Below, one piece after another: positions 34,188-42,887 of a stretch of 64,000 nt of DNA. Each line of letters opens with the position of its first letter. Within the stretch, counting starts at the first letter, position 1. This DNA comes from Pseudomonadota bacterium (GTDB taxonomy: Bacteria; Myxococcota_A; Polyangia; GCA-2747355): positions 558,001-622,000 of the forward strand of contig JADJTL010000003.1 of the NCBI GenBank assembly GCA_016711215.1, written 5' to 3'. The translations under genes and the position numbers were made by a program. Below the pieces are notes generated by a model. It saw only the letters and a list, made by a program, of their open reading frames with translations, had not been told where the DNA came from and searched no databases.

Positions 34188-35483
34188 CTAGGGCTGCTTC
34201 TGCGGCGCGGCCTGGAGCCGTTGCTGTTCCTCGATCATCGGCAGCAACTCCTCGATATTTCTGATACGACGAAGCGCGTCGGCCCGTTTCCCTGGATCCG
34301 ACGAAGCCGCGGCGAAGCGCTGCAGCAGCGTCCGAGCCTGACGTAGCTGCGCGATCCCTTTATCGGCGTCGCTGCCGTCGAAAAGATAATCCTGGAGCAG
34401 CACACCGATATCGAAGGCGACCGCGGGATGGTTGGCGTCGAGCGCCTCGGCGGCCCGATACTGGGCCAGCGCCTCGTCGAAGCGGCGCTGGCCACGGTAG
34501 GCCACGCCACGCCCGATGGTCGCCTGGAACCTCGTCGGCGCATCCGGATTGAGCGCCAGCACCTTGGTGAAGGATTGCTCCGCCGTCTTGTAATCGCGGA
34601 AGCCGAGCGCGATCGCGCCGATGTTCATCTGCGCCTCGATGAAGCGCTCGTCGAGCTCGACCGCCTGCTTGAACTGCCGCAGCGCACGGGTGACCTCGTC
34701 CATCCGCAGGAGCACCAGCCCCAGCACGTTGTAGACCGGTGCATAGTCGGGCCGCTGCTTGATCGCCTGCACGCAGATCAGCCGGGCGATCTCGAGGTCG
34801 GCGTTGGTCTTGGCTCGGTCGAAGACCAGCGTCGCCAGGGTATCGTAGGCCTGGATGTTGTAGGAATCGACGGCCAGCGCGCGGTGGATATTATCCACGG
34901 CCTCACGCAGCGCGGCCTCGTCGCCGGCCAAGGCCCGCTCGCGCTGGAGCAACGCGATATTCACGTAGCCATCCGAGCTCCCCACCGCGACTGCCTGTCG
35001 GAAGAACTCGGCGGCCTCCGCGCGCTGACCGGCCAAGAGGGCCAGCCGACCGCGGTTGTTCAGCGCGGGGCCATAGCCCGCGTGCGCCTGCAGCAGCTCC
35101 GCATAGAGCCGGTCGGCCGTCTTCGTATCGCCGCACTCCTCCGTCAGCGCGGCGACGTTGAAGCGCGCCTCGACCAGCTGGTGCTCGTCGTAGACCGCCC
35201 CGAAGCGCTGCGCCAGCGCTCCGCAGCGCTCGCGGTCGAGCGGCCGCGCGGCGGCGCTGTAGTCTTTGACGGCGGCGAGGAAGGCCGTGCGCGCCTGCTC
35301 CTCGGCCTTCGAATGGCGCCGGGGCACCACCGGCAGGGCCGTCGCGCTCGGTCGCGCCGCGATCGCCGCCGGATGCACGGGCGCCGGCCGCGTCGGCCCG
35401 CACGCGGCAGCAACTGATAGCGCGATCAGCACGCCGCGCCCCGATGAACCTCTCCCCGAGCTTCGCTGCTTTGCGGCGATCAT
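34188..35483 (-). CDS. gltE: TPR lipoprotein, GltE/AglT-like
   Basis: 431 residues. N-terminal signal with lipobox-like IALSVAAAC near residue 28, followed by a Pro/Ala-rich linker and about eight TPRs (ALNNRGRLALLAGQRAEAAE, APVYNVLGLVLLRMDEVTRA, IGRGVAYRGQRRFDEALAQY). It ends with a short helical tail (RRIRNIEELLPMIEEQQRL). In Myxococcus AglT/GltE and its sporulation paralogue NfsE are periplasm-facing TPR lipoproteins encoded right after AgmU/NfsD, as here. Only 10 bases separate it from the GltD-like stop, with GGAG 7 bases before the ATG. Gliding versus Nfs-type identity cannot be settled from sequence. Confidence 0.88.
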   Translation of the reverse strand: MIAAKQRSSGRGSSGRGVLIALSVAAACGPTRPAPVHPAAIAARPSATALPVVPRRHSKAEEQARTAFLAAVKDYSAAARPLDRERCGALAQRFGAVYDEHQLVEARFNVAALTEECGDTKTADRLYAELLQAHAGYGPALNNRGRLALLAGQRAEAAEFFRQAVAVGSSDGYVNIALLQRERALAGDEAALREAVDNIHRALAVDSYNIQAYDTLATLVFDRAKTNADLEIARLICVQAIKQRPDYAPVYNVLGLVLLRMDEVTRALRQFKQAVELDERFIEAQMNIGAIALGFRDYKTAEQSFTKVLALNPDAPTRFQATIGRGVAYRGQRRFDEALAQYRAAEALDANHPAVAFDIGVLLQDYLFDGSDADKGIAQLRQARTLLQRFAAASSDPGKRADALRRIRNIEELLPMIEEQQRLQAAPQKQP

Positions 35484-35493
35484 CCGTGGACTC

Positions 35494-38400
35494 CTACCGT
35501 ATCACCGTGATTACGCCGGCACGGTCCGCGCGAGCGGAGAGGTAGCCCGGCTCAGGGCGGACCTCCGACGCCATCGGATACTCCGCGGGCTTGATCTGGT
35601 TCAGCTCCTGCTCGCAGAGCTGGGACCACTCGTTGTACCAGGAGAGCTCTGTCGACTTGCTGAGGCAGGCGTCGAGCCCCTGCACCGCCTTCTCCTCGAG
35701 CGGGCGGGCCTTATCCTCGAGCGTGTCGCAGTAGGCATCGGTGAAGACCGTGACGAACTCGTCGCGCGCCGCGCCGCCGCGCAGCGCCGGCGGGATCGCC
35801 GGCTTGGGCACCGGGGCCGTGTAGAGCGCGTCGGCGAAGTTCTGGAAGAGCTGGCCGATGCGGGCCGCCGCGGCGATCGCCAGGTCGGACTCGCGGAGCT
35901 GGATCGTGTCCTGGTAGCTCTGGCGGGCGCGCTCGAGCAGCTTGCCCTTGCTGTCGAGATACTTGCGGAAGGCGCGCACCGAGGCCTGCTTGCGGCGTGC
36001 GTCCCCCTCGGAGAAGTCGAGGTCGGTGGGGAACTCGAGCGCCAAGAACGCCTCGAGCTGCGCCTCGGCCTGGAGGAAGCGCGCCTCGGCGAGAGCGTGA
36101 CGCATCGCTTGTTCCCGCCGACCGGCCTCTTCCTGATCCGCGTCTGCGGCGGCACGCGTGATCCCCGCCCGACGTCCCAAGGTCAGCGCCTCGGCGAGGT
36201 GCCCCTGCGCCTGGCGCACCTTGGCGCCGTTGCGGTCGACCACGGTGATGCGGTTCTTGGTCTCGGGCCCGCACTGCTTGCGCAGCTCGACCCCGCGGCT
36301 CTTGCCGCCAGCCGCCTTACGCACGGTGCGCTTCGAACGAACACGATCCATCTTGATGCAGGCGCCGTTGAGTCCGCCCACCGGACAGGAGGCGCGCCAG
36401 AGCGCGCGGCCGATCTTCACATGCGCGACGATCTGGCGGTCCACCCCGCCATAGCGACCCCAGTCACGCAGGTAGTCGCCGTAATACTTGATCACGCCCT
36501 CCAGGTCGTTGCGCTGCTCGAAGCGCTGGCCGAGCGAGAAGACGACCTGCGCGGTGCGCGCCGCGTACTGCGGCCGCTTGCCGTAGCTCTTGGCGAAGAA
36601 CTCGATGTCCTTCTGGGCGAGCTCATACTCGGCGCGGCCGAGGCGGAAGACGATCGCGTTCTGCAGCGCCTCTGGAGCCTCCTTCTCGCCGGGGAACTCC
36701 TTGGCAAAGCGCTCGTACCACTCGGCGGCCCGGCTGTACCAGGCAAGCGCATGGAAGTTCGCGCCGATCATGTACATCGCGCGCTGCGCCAAGGGGTCCT
36801 TGGGCGCCACCTCGATCAGCTTCTGCCGGATGCTGATGGCCTGTCCGATCAGCTTCGCGGCCTCGAAGCAGAGCGCCGCATTGAAGGCGAGCTCGGGCCA
36901 GCGCGCGTCGTCGGGATAGTCGCTGGCGAGCTGCGCGTAGCCTTCGCCGCACTGCCGGTAGCGTCCGCGCTCCTGGTAGTCCTCGAGCTGCTTGCGCTTG
37001 ATCTCGCGCCGAATCCGCGCCAGCGTCTCCTTCAGCTCGCTCGTCGCCAGCTGGGGAATCCTGTTCATGCGCTCGACCCAGTCGGCGATGTCGTCGTAGC
37101 GCTTGAGGATATTGAGCGCATCGAGCAGCAGGTTGGCCGCGTAGACCGCCAGTTCGTGCGCGGGGTACTGCTCCAGCACCTGGGCGAAGCCGTCTACCGC
37201 CTCAGCGAAGTGGTTGTGCTCGTAGTAGGTGCGCGCCTTGCGATAGAGAATCGCGGGCCGCTCAGGTGCGTCCGGGACGTGTTTGAGATAGGTGTCGAAG
37301 GCCACCAGCATCTTCTGCTGGTTGGCCGGAATCGGACGCGGCTCGAACTTCTCACCCGGCGCGCTCGCGTCGTGGTCCTTGACCTCCTCCGCCACGTTGA
37401 GCGCGTTCTTCCAGGCGATGACGGCCGCGTAGGCCGACTCCTTGAGGTACTTGCCGCGCGGCTCCAGCGCGACGACGACGGTGTAGGCGTCGGCGGCCTG
37501 CTCCCAGCGCTCGAGCTTGAAGAGCAGCTCGGCGTAGAAGAAGGCCATCGCGTAGTGGTCCTTCTCCTGCGGGAAGCTGGTCAGGTACTGCTGGTAGAGC
37601 TGCTCCGCCAGGGCGTAGGTGTCGTTGTTCAGCGTCTTCTGCGCCTCGTTATGCCAGAGGGTCGCCAGCTCGCGCAGCGTGCCCGCCGCGCGCTCGCGGC
37701 ACTGCGCGACGACGCTCGCCGGCAGCCGCGCCTGACGGCGCAGGAGCTCGTGGACGGCTGCGAGGCGCTTGACCTCCAGCACCTGCTCGGTCTTGCCCAA
37801 ACCCGAGAGCGCGGCCCGCACGATGTTGTGCTGCCAGACGCAGAGGCTCGCGCTCTGCGGCTGCAGGCCGATCAGTTGCTTGAAGATGGTGATCGAGGCG
37901 CTGAACTTGCCCTGGTCGTAGTAGATCTCGCCCAGCCGTTCCAACATCATCGGCGCCGCGTCGCCGCCCACGCGCTGAAAGAAGGGCCAGGCCCGCTCTG
38001 GCGTGCCAACCATCGCGTAGGCGCGCACGAGGTCCTTCTTCGCCTCACGCACGAGCATCAGCTTGCTCTTGGCGGTCCCAGCGAATTGGTCGCCTTCGCG
38101 GATGACGCGGAGGAAGAGCTCGAGGGCGCGCCGCGGATCGTTGAGGTTGATCCAGCACCAGGCCTGCTTGTAAATCGCATAGCCGTAGAGCGCGGAGTCC
38201 TTATAGCGGGCCACCTGCTCGTAGCGCCGCAGCGCCTCCTCGACGTCACCCTCGTTGAAGTAGTGCTCCGCGAAGGAGAGGTACGCGTCCGGGAGGTACC
38301 GGCTCTGGGGATAGTTGCGGATCAGCTCGCCGAAGAAGACCCGCGCTCGGTCGTGGCGCTTGGCCTGATTGAGCATGTCGGCGAGGTTGTAGAGCACCTC

Positions 38401-38961
38401 GTCCATCCGCGGATACTTGGCGTAGGCGGGGGTGTTGGCCACCGTCAGGTAGAGCTTGATCGCGCCGAGCATCCACTGTTGCTCGAGCTGCTCGAACTGC
38501 TTCTGCCGCGCCTTGATCCGATCCTTCTCGGCGGGCGTCGACGCGACGAAGATGCGCTCGTCGAGCTCGCGCGCGCGAAACATGTACTCGCTCTTCTTGT
38601 CGCGGAAGTGCTCGGCGAGGCGGAAGAAGTAATCGGGCTTCTCGGCGTCGTTCTCGTCGGTGACCTTGATCAGCTGCTTGAGCGTAGCGATCGCGGTGTC
38701 GTTGAGCCGCGCGACCTTCGACTGAATCGCGTGGCGGAACGCCTCGGCCGCGAGCGCCGGGGCTGCGGCCTTGGCCACGGGCCGCTGCGCGGCGGTGAAG
38801 TGCCGCCCGCCCGCTACGACCTTGACCTCTGTCTTCTGGTAACGTGGGCCCGCTTGCGCCGCGCCGGCCAGCAGTAGTCCCAGCGCGAGCGGCGCGAAGG
38901 ATGGACCAGCGCCCATCCGACGCCTTGCCGCTGCCTGCTCTCGTCGACCGCATCGCTGCAT
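35494..38961 (-). CDS. gltD: Large periplasmic TPR protein, GltD/AgmU-like
   Basis: 1,155 residues with a signal peptide (PSFAPLALGLLLAGAAQA, cleavage before GPRYQKT). The mature protein is TPR-rich with the characteristic blocks YPRMDEVLYNLADMLNQA, RNYPQSRYLPDAYLSFAEHY and YGYAIYKQAWCWINLNDPRR in the first third, further TPR-like repeats, and a Cys-containing C-terminal region without obvious repeats. AgmU/GltD of Myxococcus is of similar size and localises to periplasm and cytoplasm in focal adhesions; NfsD is the sporulation paralogue. ATG at 38959-38961 has GAGAGG 9 bases upstream; a longer in-frame start would reach into the upstream gene. Second gene of the cluster. Confidence 0.88.
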   Translation of the reverse strand: MQRCGRREQAAARRRMGAGPSFAPLALGLLLAGAAQAGPRYQKTEVKVVAGGRHFTAAQRPVAKAAAPALAAEAFRHAIQSKVARLNDTAIATLKQLIKVTDENDAEKPDYFFRLAEHFRDKKSEYMFRARELDERIFVASTPAEKDRIKARQKQFEQLEQQWMLGAIKLYLTVANTPAYAKYPRMDEVLYNLADMLNQAKRHDRARVFFGELIRNYPQSRYLPDAYLSFAEHYFNEGDVEEALRRYEQVARYKDSALYGYAIYKQAWCWINLNDPRRALELFLRVIREGDQFAGTAKSKLMLVREAKKDLVRAYAMVGTPERAWPFFQRVGGDAAPMMLERLGEIYYDQGKFSASITIFKQLIGLQPQSASLCVWQHNIVRAALSGLGKTEQVLEVKRLAAVHELLRRQARLPASVVAQCRERAAGTLRELATLWHNEAQKTLNNDTYALAEQLYQQYLTSFPQEKDHYAMAFFYAELLFKLERWEQAADAYTVVVALEPRGKYLKESAYAAVIAWKNALNVAEEVKDHDASAPGEKFEPRPIPANQQKMLVAFDTYLKHVPDAPERPAILYRKARTYYEHNHFAEAVDGFAQVLEQYPAHELAVYAANLLLDALNILKRYDDIADWVERMNRIPQLATSELKETLARIRREIKRKQLEDYQERGRYRQCGEGYAQLASDYPDDARWPELAFNAALCFEAAKLIGQAISIRQKLIEVAPKDPLAQRAMYMIGANFHALAWYSRAAEWYERFAKEFPGEKEAPEALQNAIVFRLGRAEYELAQKDIEFFAKSYGKRPQYAARTAQVVFSLGQRFEQRNDLEGVIKYYGDYLRDWGRYGGVDRQIVAHVKIGRALWRASCPVGGLNGACIKMDRVRSKRTVRKAAGGKSRGVELRKQCGPETKNRITVVDRNGAKVRQAQGHLAEALTLGRRAGITRAAADADQEEAGRREQAMRHALAEARFLQAEAQLEAFLALEFPTDLDFSEGDARRKQASVRAFRKYLDSKGKLLERARQSYQDTIQLRESDLAIAAAARIGQLFQNFADALYTAPVPKPAIPPALRGGAARDEFVTVFTDAYCDTLEDKARPLEEKAVQGLDACLSKSTELSWYNEWSQLCEQELNQIKPAEYPMASEVRPEPGYLSARADRAGVITVIR

Positions 38962-39044
38962 TGTCGTTGACCTCTCACGCGAGGAGCCGCGCGCGCTGCC
39001 TGGCCCGCCGCTGGTGATCGCGCGGCGGCCGGCTGCCGTCGCCC

Positions 39045-40700
39045 TCACTGCCTGCACATCGACGCGACCTTGACCCGGTAGTAGCCGAGCTCGTCGCGCC
39101 AGTACTCGCCGTCGAAGGGCCAGAAGTGGTGCTCGTCGTCGACGACGACCGGTCGCGCCTGGCGCGGCGATCGCGACACCTGCTCGGCGCGCAGCCCGCT
39201 CTCGAGCGTGTTCTTGCGCCCGTTGATGATCTCGTATTGCACCTTGAGCGCCTGCTTCTGCAGCTCGTTAATCTCGGCCGAGTAGCGCTTGAGGCGCCGC
39301 TGCGCCAGCTCGCCGGCCGCGTTCTCGGCGAAGGACTTCTGCAGCGCCACGTCCTGCAGGATCACGCCTGCGATCGCCGAGGCCTTCCACTCGGCATCGG
39401 CAGCGTCGATCTGCTTCAGCTCGCGCGCCAGCTCGTCGACGTAGACCAGGGCCGACTGGAACTGTTTGTCCGCGAGCGTGGCCAGCAGCAGGCGACGCAG
39501 CTCCGGGCCGAGGCCGGCGGCCTCGCGCCGCAGCTTGAGCAAGAGCTGGAACATCTCGGCGGGATCAGCGTAGCGCCGAAGCAGCTCGGTGACCTGACGT
39601 TGCAGCTTGGGGTAGCGCTGGTCGAAGTCCTCGATCGCGACCTCGGCCTGGTCGTAGAGGCAGTTCTTCCAGTAGACGACGGCCCGCAACACCTGCGACT
39701 CGGGAAAGGACAGGTTCTCGAAGTAGGGCGCGTTGAGCGTGTGGATGTTACCCAACGCCTTGGAGAAGTCGTTGCGCAGGAAATGGGCCCAGCTCGACTC
39801 GAAGAGCGCCGTCGGCCAGTCCTCGGAGGTCTCGTCGATGCGCTCGTAGTATTTGATGCTGAGCTCGAACTGGCGCGTCGAGTAGAAGACGCGGGCCAGC
39901 GCGAGCAACGCCATTTGCTCGAAGCGCTGGATCTCTGACGTGGCCGGCGCTTCGCGCGCCACGCGCAACACGTCCTTGAAGGCCGCCGCCGCCGCGGGGC
40001 CACGCCCCAGCCGGACAAAGCTGATGCCCTGCATGTACTTGGCGCGCGGATACATGCGGTTGCCACGCGGCACGGCGCCGAAGAGCGCCGCGGCCTGCTC
40101 CACGCCCTGCTTGCCGTAGTGGTGGCGGCCGAGCAGGTAGAGCAGCTCGCCGCGCAAGCGCGCCAACACCGGCTGCTCCAGGTCCTTGGCCTTGTACTTC
40201 CCCAGGCGCTCGACGACGACGGCCTCGGGCAGGCTTTGACTGAGGGCCGCCAACCACTTCAGCGTCTCGGCAAAGAAGGGGTGCGCCTCGCCTTTCTGGA
40301 CCACGCGGTCGAAGTAGGCGAGCGCCGCCGAGTGGAAGCCCAGGTGGTGGAGCGTCTTGCCCATCGTGAACTCGGCCCGCAGGCGATGGACCTCGGAGTC
40401 CCCGCTACGGCCCTCGACCACGTTGTAGAGCTCGATGCTCGCGCCGTAATAATCGCCGCCCCGGTAGAGCTCGAGGGCGCGGACGAGGGCCTTGGAGGGC
40501 GGGCCGCTCTTCTCGACGGTCTCCGGCGCGAACTCCATCTCGCCCGCATCGCCTTCGGCGGGCGCTCCCGACCCAACGACATCGACGTCGGGTCGCGCCT
40601 CGGCGATCGCGGGAGGGTAAGCCAGCAGCGCCAGACCCACGCCCAGCAGCCCGCAGCGCAAGGGGCGGATCCAGCCGCGAGACCCCGTGATCTCAGCCAT
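39045..40700 (-). CDS. Exported TPR protein, GltC/NfsC-like candidate
   Basis: 551 residues with a signal peptide (CGLLGVGLALLAYPPAIAEA). Mature region: helical TPR-like repeats (ALVRALELYRGGDYYGASIE, MGKTLHHLGFHSAALAYFDR, YYERIDETSEDWPTALFESS). A long coiled helix (AQRRLKRYSAEINELQKQAL) precedes a distinctive C-terminus FWPFDGEYWRDELGYYRVKV with a terminal Cys. This layout recalls the periplasmic TPR protein GltC/NfsC, encoded in a separate cluster in Myxococcus; the assignment is tentative. First gene of the minus-strand cluster. The ATG at 40698-40700 has a short-spaced AGGGCGG, so the start is moderately certain. Confidence 0.8.
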   Translation of the reverse strand: MAEITGSRGWIRPLRCGLLGVGLALLAYPPAIAEARPDVDVVGSGAPAEGDAGEMEFAPETVEKSGPPSKALVRALELYRGGDYYGASIELYNVVEGRSGDSEVHRLRAEFTMGKTLHHLGFHSAALAYFDRVVQKGEAHPFFAETLKWLAALSQSLPEAVVVERLGKYKAKDLEQPVLARLRGELLYLLGRHHYGKQGVEQAAALFGAVPRGNRMYPRAKYMQGISFVRLGRGPAAAAAFKDVLRVAREAPATSEIQRFEQMALLALARVFYSTRQFELSIKYYERIDETSEDWPTALFESSWAHFLRNDFSKALGNIHTLNAPYFENLSFPESQVLRAVVYWKNCLYDQAEVAIEDFDQRYPKLQRQVTELLRRYADPAEMFQLLLKLRREAAGLGPELRRLLLATLADKQFQSALVYVDELARELKQIDAADAEWKASAIAGVILQDVALQKSFAENAAGELAQRRLKRYSAEINELQKQALKVQYEIINGRKNTLESGLRAEQVSRSPRQARPVVVDDEHHFWPFDGEYWRDELGYYRVKVASMCRQ

Positions 40701-40759
40701 CCGCCCTGCCACTCGCCGATCTTGCCTCTGAGCACGCGGTAGGTGCATCCCTTGGCCCC

Positions 40760-40799
40760 TGTCTGCTATCGACTGTCTGCTATCGACTGTCTGCTATCC
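40760..40799. repeat. 14-bp tandem repeat x3
   Basis: Three copies of TGTCTGCTATCGAC, the last truncated, 60 bases upstream of the first gene of the Glt-like cluster. Confidence 0.9.
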
Positions 40800-40993
40800 A
40801 CGGTCCACGTTCCCGCAGGTCGCGGCGGCGACGACCTTCGGTCGCGCTCTGCGCCGAATTCCCAATCCTCTGGCACCGTTGAATCATCCGCCATCGCCCC
40901 ATGCTTTCCCAGGGGTGAGTGCCCACGGGTGATCCCATCTGTGATCCCATCTGTGGGCTCGTCGGTGGCCGCGCTGACTGATGATCCGCCCGA

Positions 40994-41094
40994 CTGCCTG
41001 ATTCGCACCGCTGCCTGATCCGCACCGCTGCCTGATCCGCACCGCTGCCTGATCCGCACCGCTGCCTGATCCGCACCGCTGCCTGATCCGCACG
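40994..41094. repeat. 17-bp tandem repeat x6
   Basis: Six head-to-tail units of CTGCCTGATCCGCACCG; the first has one substitution and the last lacks one base. There are no spacers, so this is not a CRISPR array. It is central in the divergent region between the Glt-like cluster and the Cys-rich lipoprotein gene. Confidence 0.95.
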
Positions 41095-41310
41095 GATCCC
41101 CCGCCCCGGTTTCTCGCGCGAGCAACGCGCGCTGAGCTGGTCACCCGCCGCCCGGGAATCGACCGTGGACGAGCGGCGCCGTTTCGGCGCTGACGAGGGC
41201 CGACGGTAGCACCGGCCCAGCCGCAGAGGCAAGGAAATCAAAGGGTAAGCGCCGGCTGTTCTTGACGACCCCCGCTCTCCGATGCGAGAGTGCGCGGGTC
41301 GCGCAGGAGC

Positions 41311-41354
41311 CTGCTACATCCTGCTACATCCTGCTACATGGAGTCTGCTACATG
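41311..41354. repeat. 10-bp repeat x4 containing the lipoprotein start codon
   Basis: CTGCTACATC twice, then CTGCTACATG, then after GAGT another CTGCTACATG whose ATG is the start of the lipoprotein gene. Confidence 0.85.
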
Positions 41355-41849
41355 ATCGTGAGCCCGCGCCGCCTTGCCCTGCGCCGTCCTGGCCTGCGCC
41401 GTCTTGCCCTGCCCCGCCTTAGCGCGCTCGCGGCGCTGCTGCTGGCGCTCGCCGCCGCGACGGGCTGCGACGACGGAGACGTCGGTATCCGCTGTCCCAG
41501 CGGCGAGGTCGACCCGGGCGTCGCCGAGCAGACTGAAGAGCAGGGCACCTTCAGCCTCAGCTATGCGCTGGAGTGCCGCTCGCGCATCTGTGCGCTGCGC
41601 AAGAGCGCAGAGGCGCCGGTCCCGCGCTGCACCAAGCTCTGCAAGGGGGATGGGGACTGCCCGGGCCAGGGCCCCAATTGCCGTCAGGGCTTCGCCTGCC
41701 GCGTCGGCGGGATCAAGGTCTATCCGGGCCTCGACTGCTGCAAGCTCTGCGTGTGCAAGGACGACCTCTCGGTCGAAGAGCTGCAGAGCGACCCTCAGGA
41801 TGAGATCTGCCAGCGCGCGCAGACTGAGCGCCGCTGCACGTCGTTCTGA
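41352..41849 (+). CDS. Cys-rich lipoprotein, function unknown
   Basis: 165 residues. After an Arg-rich n-region and a hydrophobic core, LLALAAATGC is a good lipobox, so the mature protein is anchored by a Cys followed by DDGD; Asp at +2 could favour inner-membrane retention by E. coli rules, which may not apply here. The mature part has about 15 cysteines (CTKLCKGDGDCPGQGPNC, LDCCKLCVCKDD), suggesting a disulfide-rich extracytoplasmic domain. No known family is recognised. GGAG lies 8 bases before the ATG. It is convergent with yraN, separated by a tandem repeat. Confidence 0.8.
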   Translation: MIVSPRRLALRRPGLRRLALPRLSALAALLLALAAATGCDDGDVGIRCPSGEVDPGVAEQTEEQGTFSLSYALECRSRICALRKSAEAPVPRCTKLCKGDGDCPGQGPNCRQGFACRVGGIKVYPGLDCCKLCVCKDDLSVEELQSDPQDEICQRAQTERRCTSF

Positions 41850-41854
41850 AGGCG

Positions 41855-41909
41855 GGTCGCTCACCACTGGTCGCTCACCACTGGTCGCTCACCACTGGTC
41901 GCTCACCAC
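41855..41909. repeat. 14-bp tandem repeat x4 over the yraN stop codon
   Basis: Four copies of GGTCGCTCACCACT lie between the convergent lipoprotein and yraN genes. The last copy covers the yraN stop codon (41903-41905). Confidence 0.93.
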
Positions 41910-42274
41910 CAATGCGTGCCGACCTCGAAGGCCCCCTGCACGAGCCGCAGCTCCAACGCCGGCTCGTGGACGATCGAAACGACATCGAAGCGTACGCTCC
42001 GATCGCCTAGCGCTCTGGATGCGAGGTAGTGGCGGGCCGCGCGGATCAGCCGCGCCTGCTTACGGGGCCCGACCGTCTCTAGCGGATGGCCGTGCTCTGC
42101 GTCCCGCCGGCTGCGCACCTCGACGAAGCAGAGCACCTCGCCGTCCTCAGCGATCAGGTCGATCTCTCCCTGGGCGATCCGGTAGTTGCGCTCGATCAGG
42201 TGATAGCCGCGGCGCTCGAGATAGGTGGCGGCAAGCTGCTCGCCGCGACGCCCTTCCAACTGGCTCGAGCCCAT
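41903..42274 (-). CDS. yraN: YraN/UPF0102 endonuclease-like protein
   Basis: 123 residues, family length. It has GRRGEQLAATYLERRGYHLI, then RNYRIAQGEIDLIAEDGEVL and CFVEVRSRR, the UPF0102 pattern of a Holliday-junction-resolvase-like PD-(D/E)xK fold. The usual EVK is EVR here. Biochemical role is not firmly known. It is the last gene of the rpsP-khpA-rimM-trmD-rplS operon, a frequent position for yraN in proteobacteria. Confidence 0.93.
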   Translation of the reverse strand: MGSSQLEGRRGEQLAATYLERRGYHLIERNYRIAQGEIDLIAEDGEVLCFVEVRSRRDAEHGHPLETVGPRKQARLIRAARHYLASRALGDRSVRFDVVSIVHEPALELRLVQGAFEVGTHWW

Positions 42275-42379
42275 GGGCTACGCTCCCGCTCGCGGCGGAG
42301 GTCCCCAGCGGTGGGTCTCCGCCTTCCGGAAGGAACCTGGCCCATCAAGAGCGCTGGCCCGCGCCAGCCGCCAATCAAG

Positions 42380-42407
42380 CCTAGCTGGCTGAGCCTAGCT
42401 GGCTGAG
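42380..42407. repeat. 14-bp direct repeat x2 over the rplS stop codon
   Basis: Two copies of CCTAGCTGGCTGAG. The rplS stop codon (42395-42397) lies in the second. Confidence 0.85.
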
Positions 42408-42829
42408 GGCGCTGCCGGAGCAGCCTTTGCCTTCGCGGCGACAGCCGCGACGGCGCGCGACCCCGCACGGCGCGGATCGACGCGGGAGCGGATGCGGGCG
42501 GCCTTGCCCACGCGCTCGCGGAGGTAGAAGAGTCGGCTGCGCCGCACGACGCCCTGTTGCACGACCTCGATGCGCTCGAGGCGCGGCGACCAGGACGGGA
42601 AGGTGCGCTCGACCCCGACACCGTAGGAGATCTTCCGCACGGTGAAGGTCCCGCGACTGCCCGCGCGCCGCCGGCGGATCACCACGCCCTCGAAGGCCTG
42701 CACGCGCTCGCGCTGGCCCTCGACGATACGAACGTGCACCCGGACGGTGTCCCCCACGCGAAACTCGGGATGCTCGGGCGCCACTGCGCGCGCTTCGAGC
42801 TCGGCGATGATCGGATTGACGCTGCTCAT
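42395..42829 (-). CDS. rplS: 50S ribosomal protein L19
   Basis: 144 residues. Core L19 features: FRVGDTVRVHVRIVEGQRER, FEGVVIRRRRAGSRGTFTVR, SYGVGVERTFPSWSPRLERI, and FYLRERVGKAARIR. L19 sits at the 30S-50S interface. An Ala/Lys/Pro-rich tail of about 28 residues extends beyond the usual 115-120-residue length. GAGGAG lies 8 bases before the ATG. Confidence 0.97.
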   Translation of the reverse strand: MSSVNPIIAELEARAVAPEHPEFRVGDTVRVHVRIVEGQRERVQAFEGVVIRRRRAGSRGTFTVRKISYGVGVERTFPSWSPRLERIEVVQQGVVRRSRLFYLRERVGKAARIRSRVDPRRAGSRAVAAVAAKAKAAPAAPSAS

Positions 42830-42887
42830 GTCGGCTGCTCCTCACCTCGGACGGCGGCCGTCCCGGGATCGCGTGCGTCCTTGCACG

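Larger units (their letters stand above)
40701..41351. other. 650-bp divergent intergenic region upstream of the Glt-like cluster
   Basis: No convincing gene. It carries four separate tandem arrays: 14 bp x3 (40760-40799), TGATCCCATCTG x2 (40930-40953), 17 bp x6 (40994-41094) and CTGCTACATC-type x3-4 (41311-41354). It must hold the promoters for the minus-strand cluster and the plus-strand lipoprotein gene, but no clean -35/-10 pair stands out. Confidence 0.7.

Noticed and set aside
35266..38877. 1,203-residue frame antisense to the GltD-like gene
   Set aside because: It is the complement of a gene with signal peptide and TPRs; the antisense product has no domains.
40994..41094. Possible CRISPR-like array
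   Set aside because: The 17-bp units are contiguous with no spacers.
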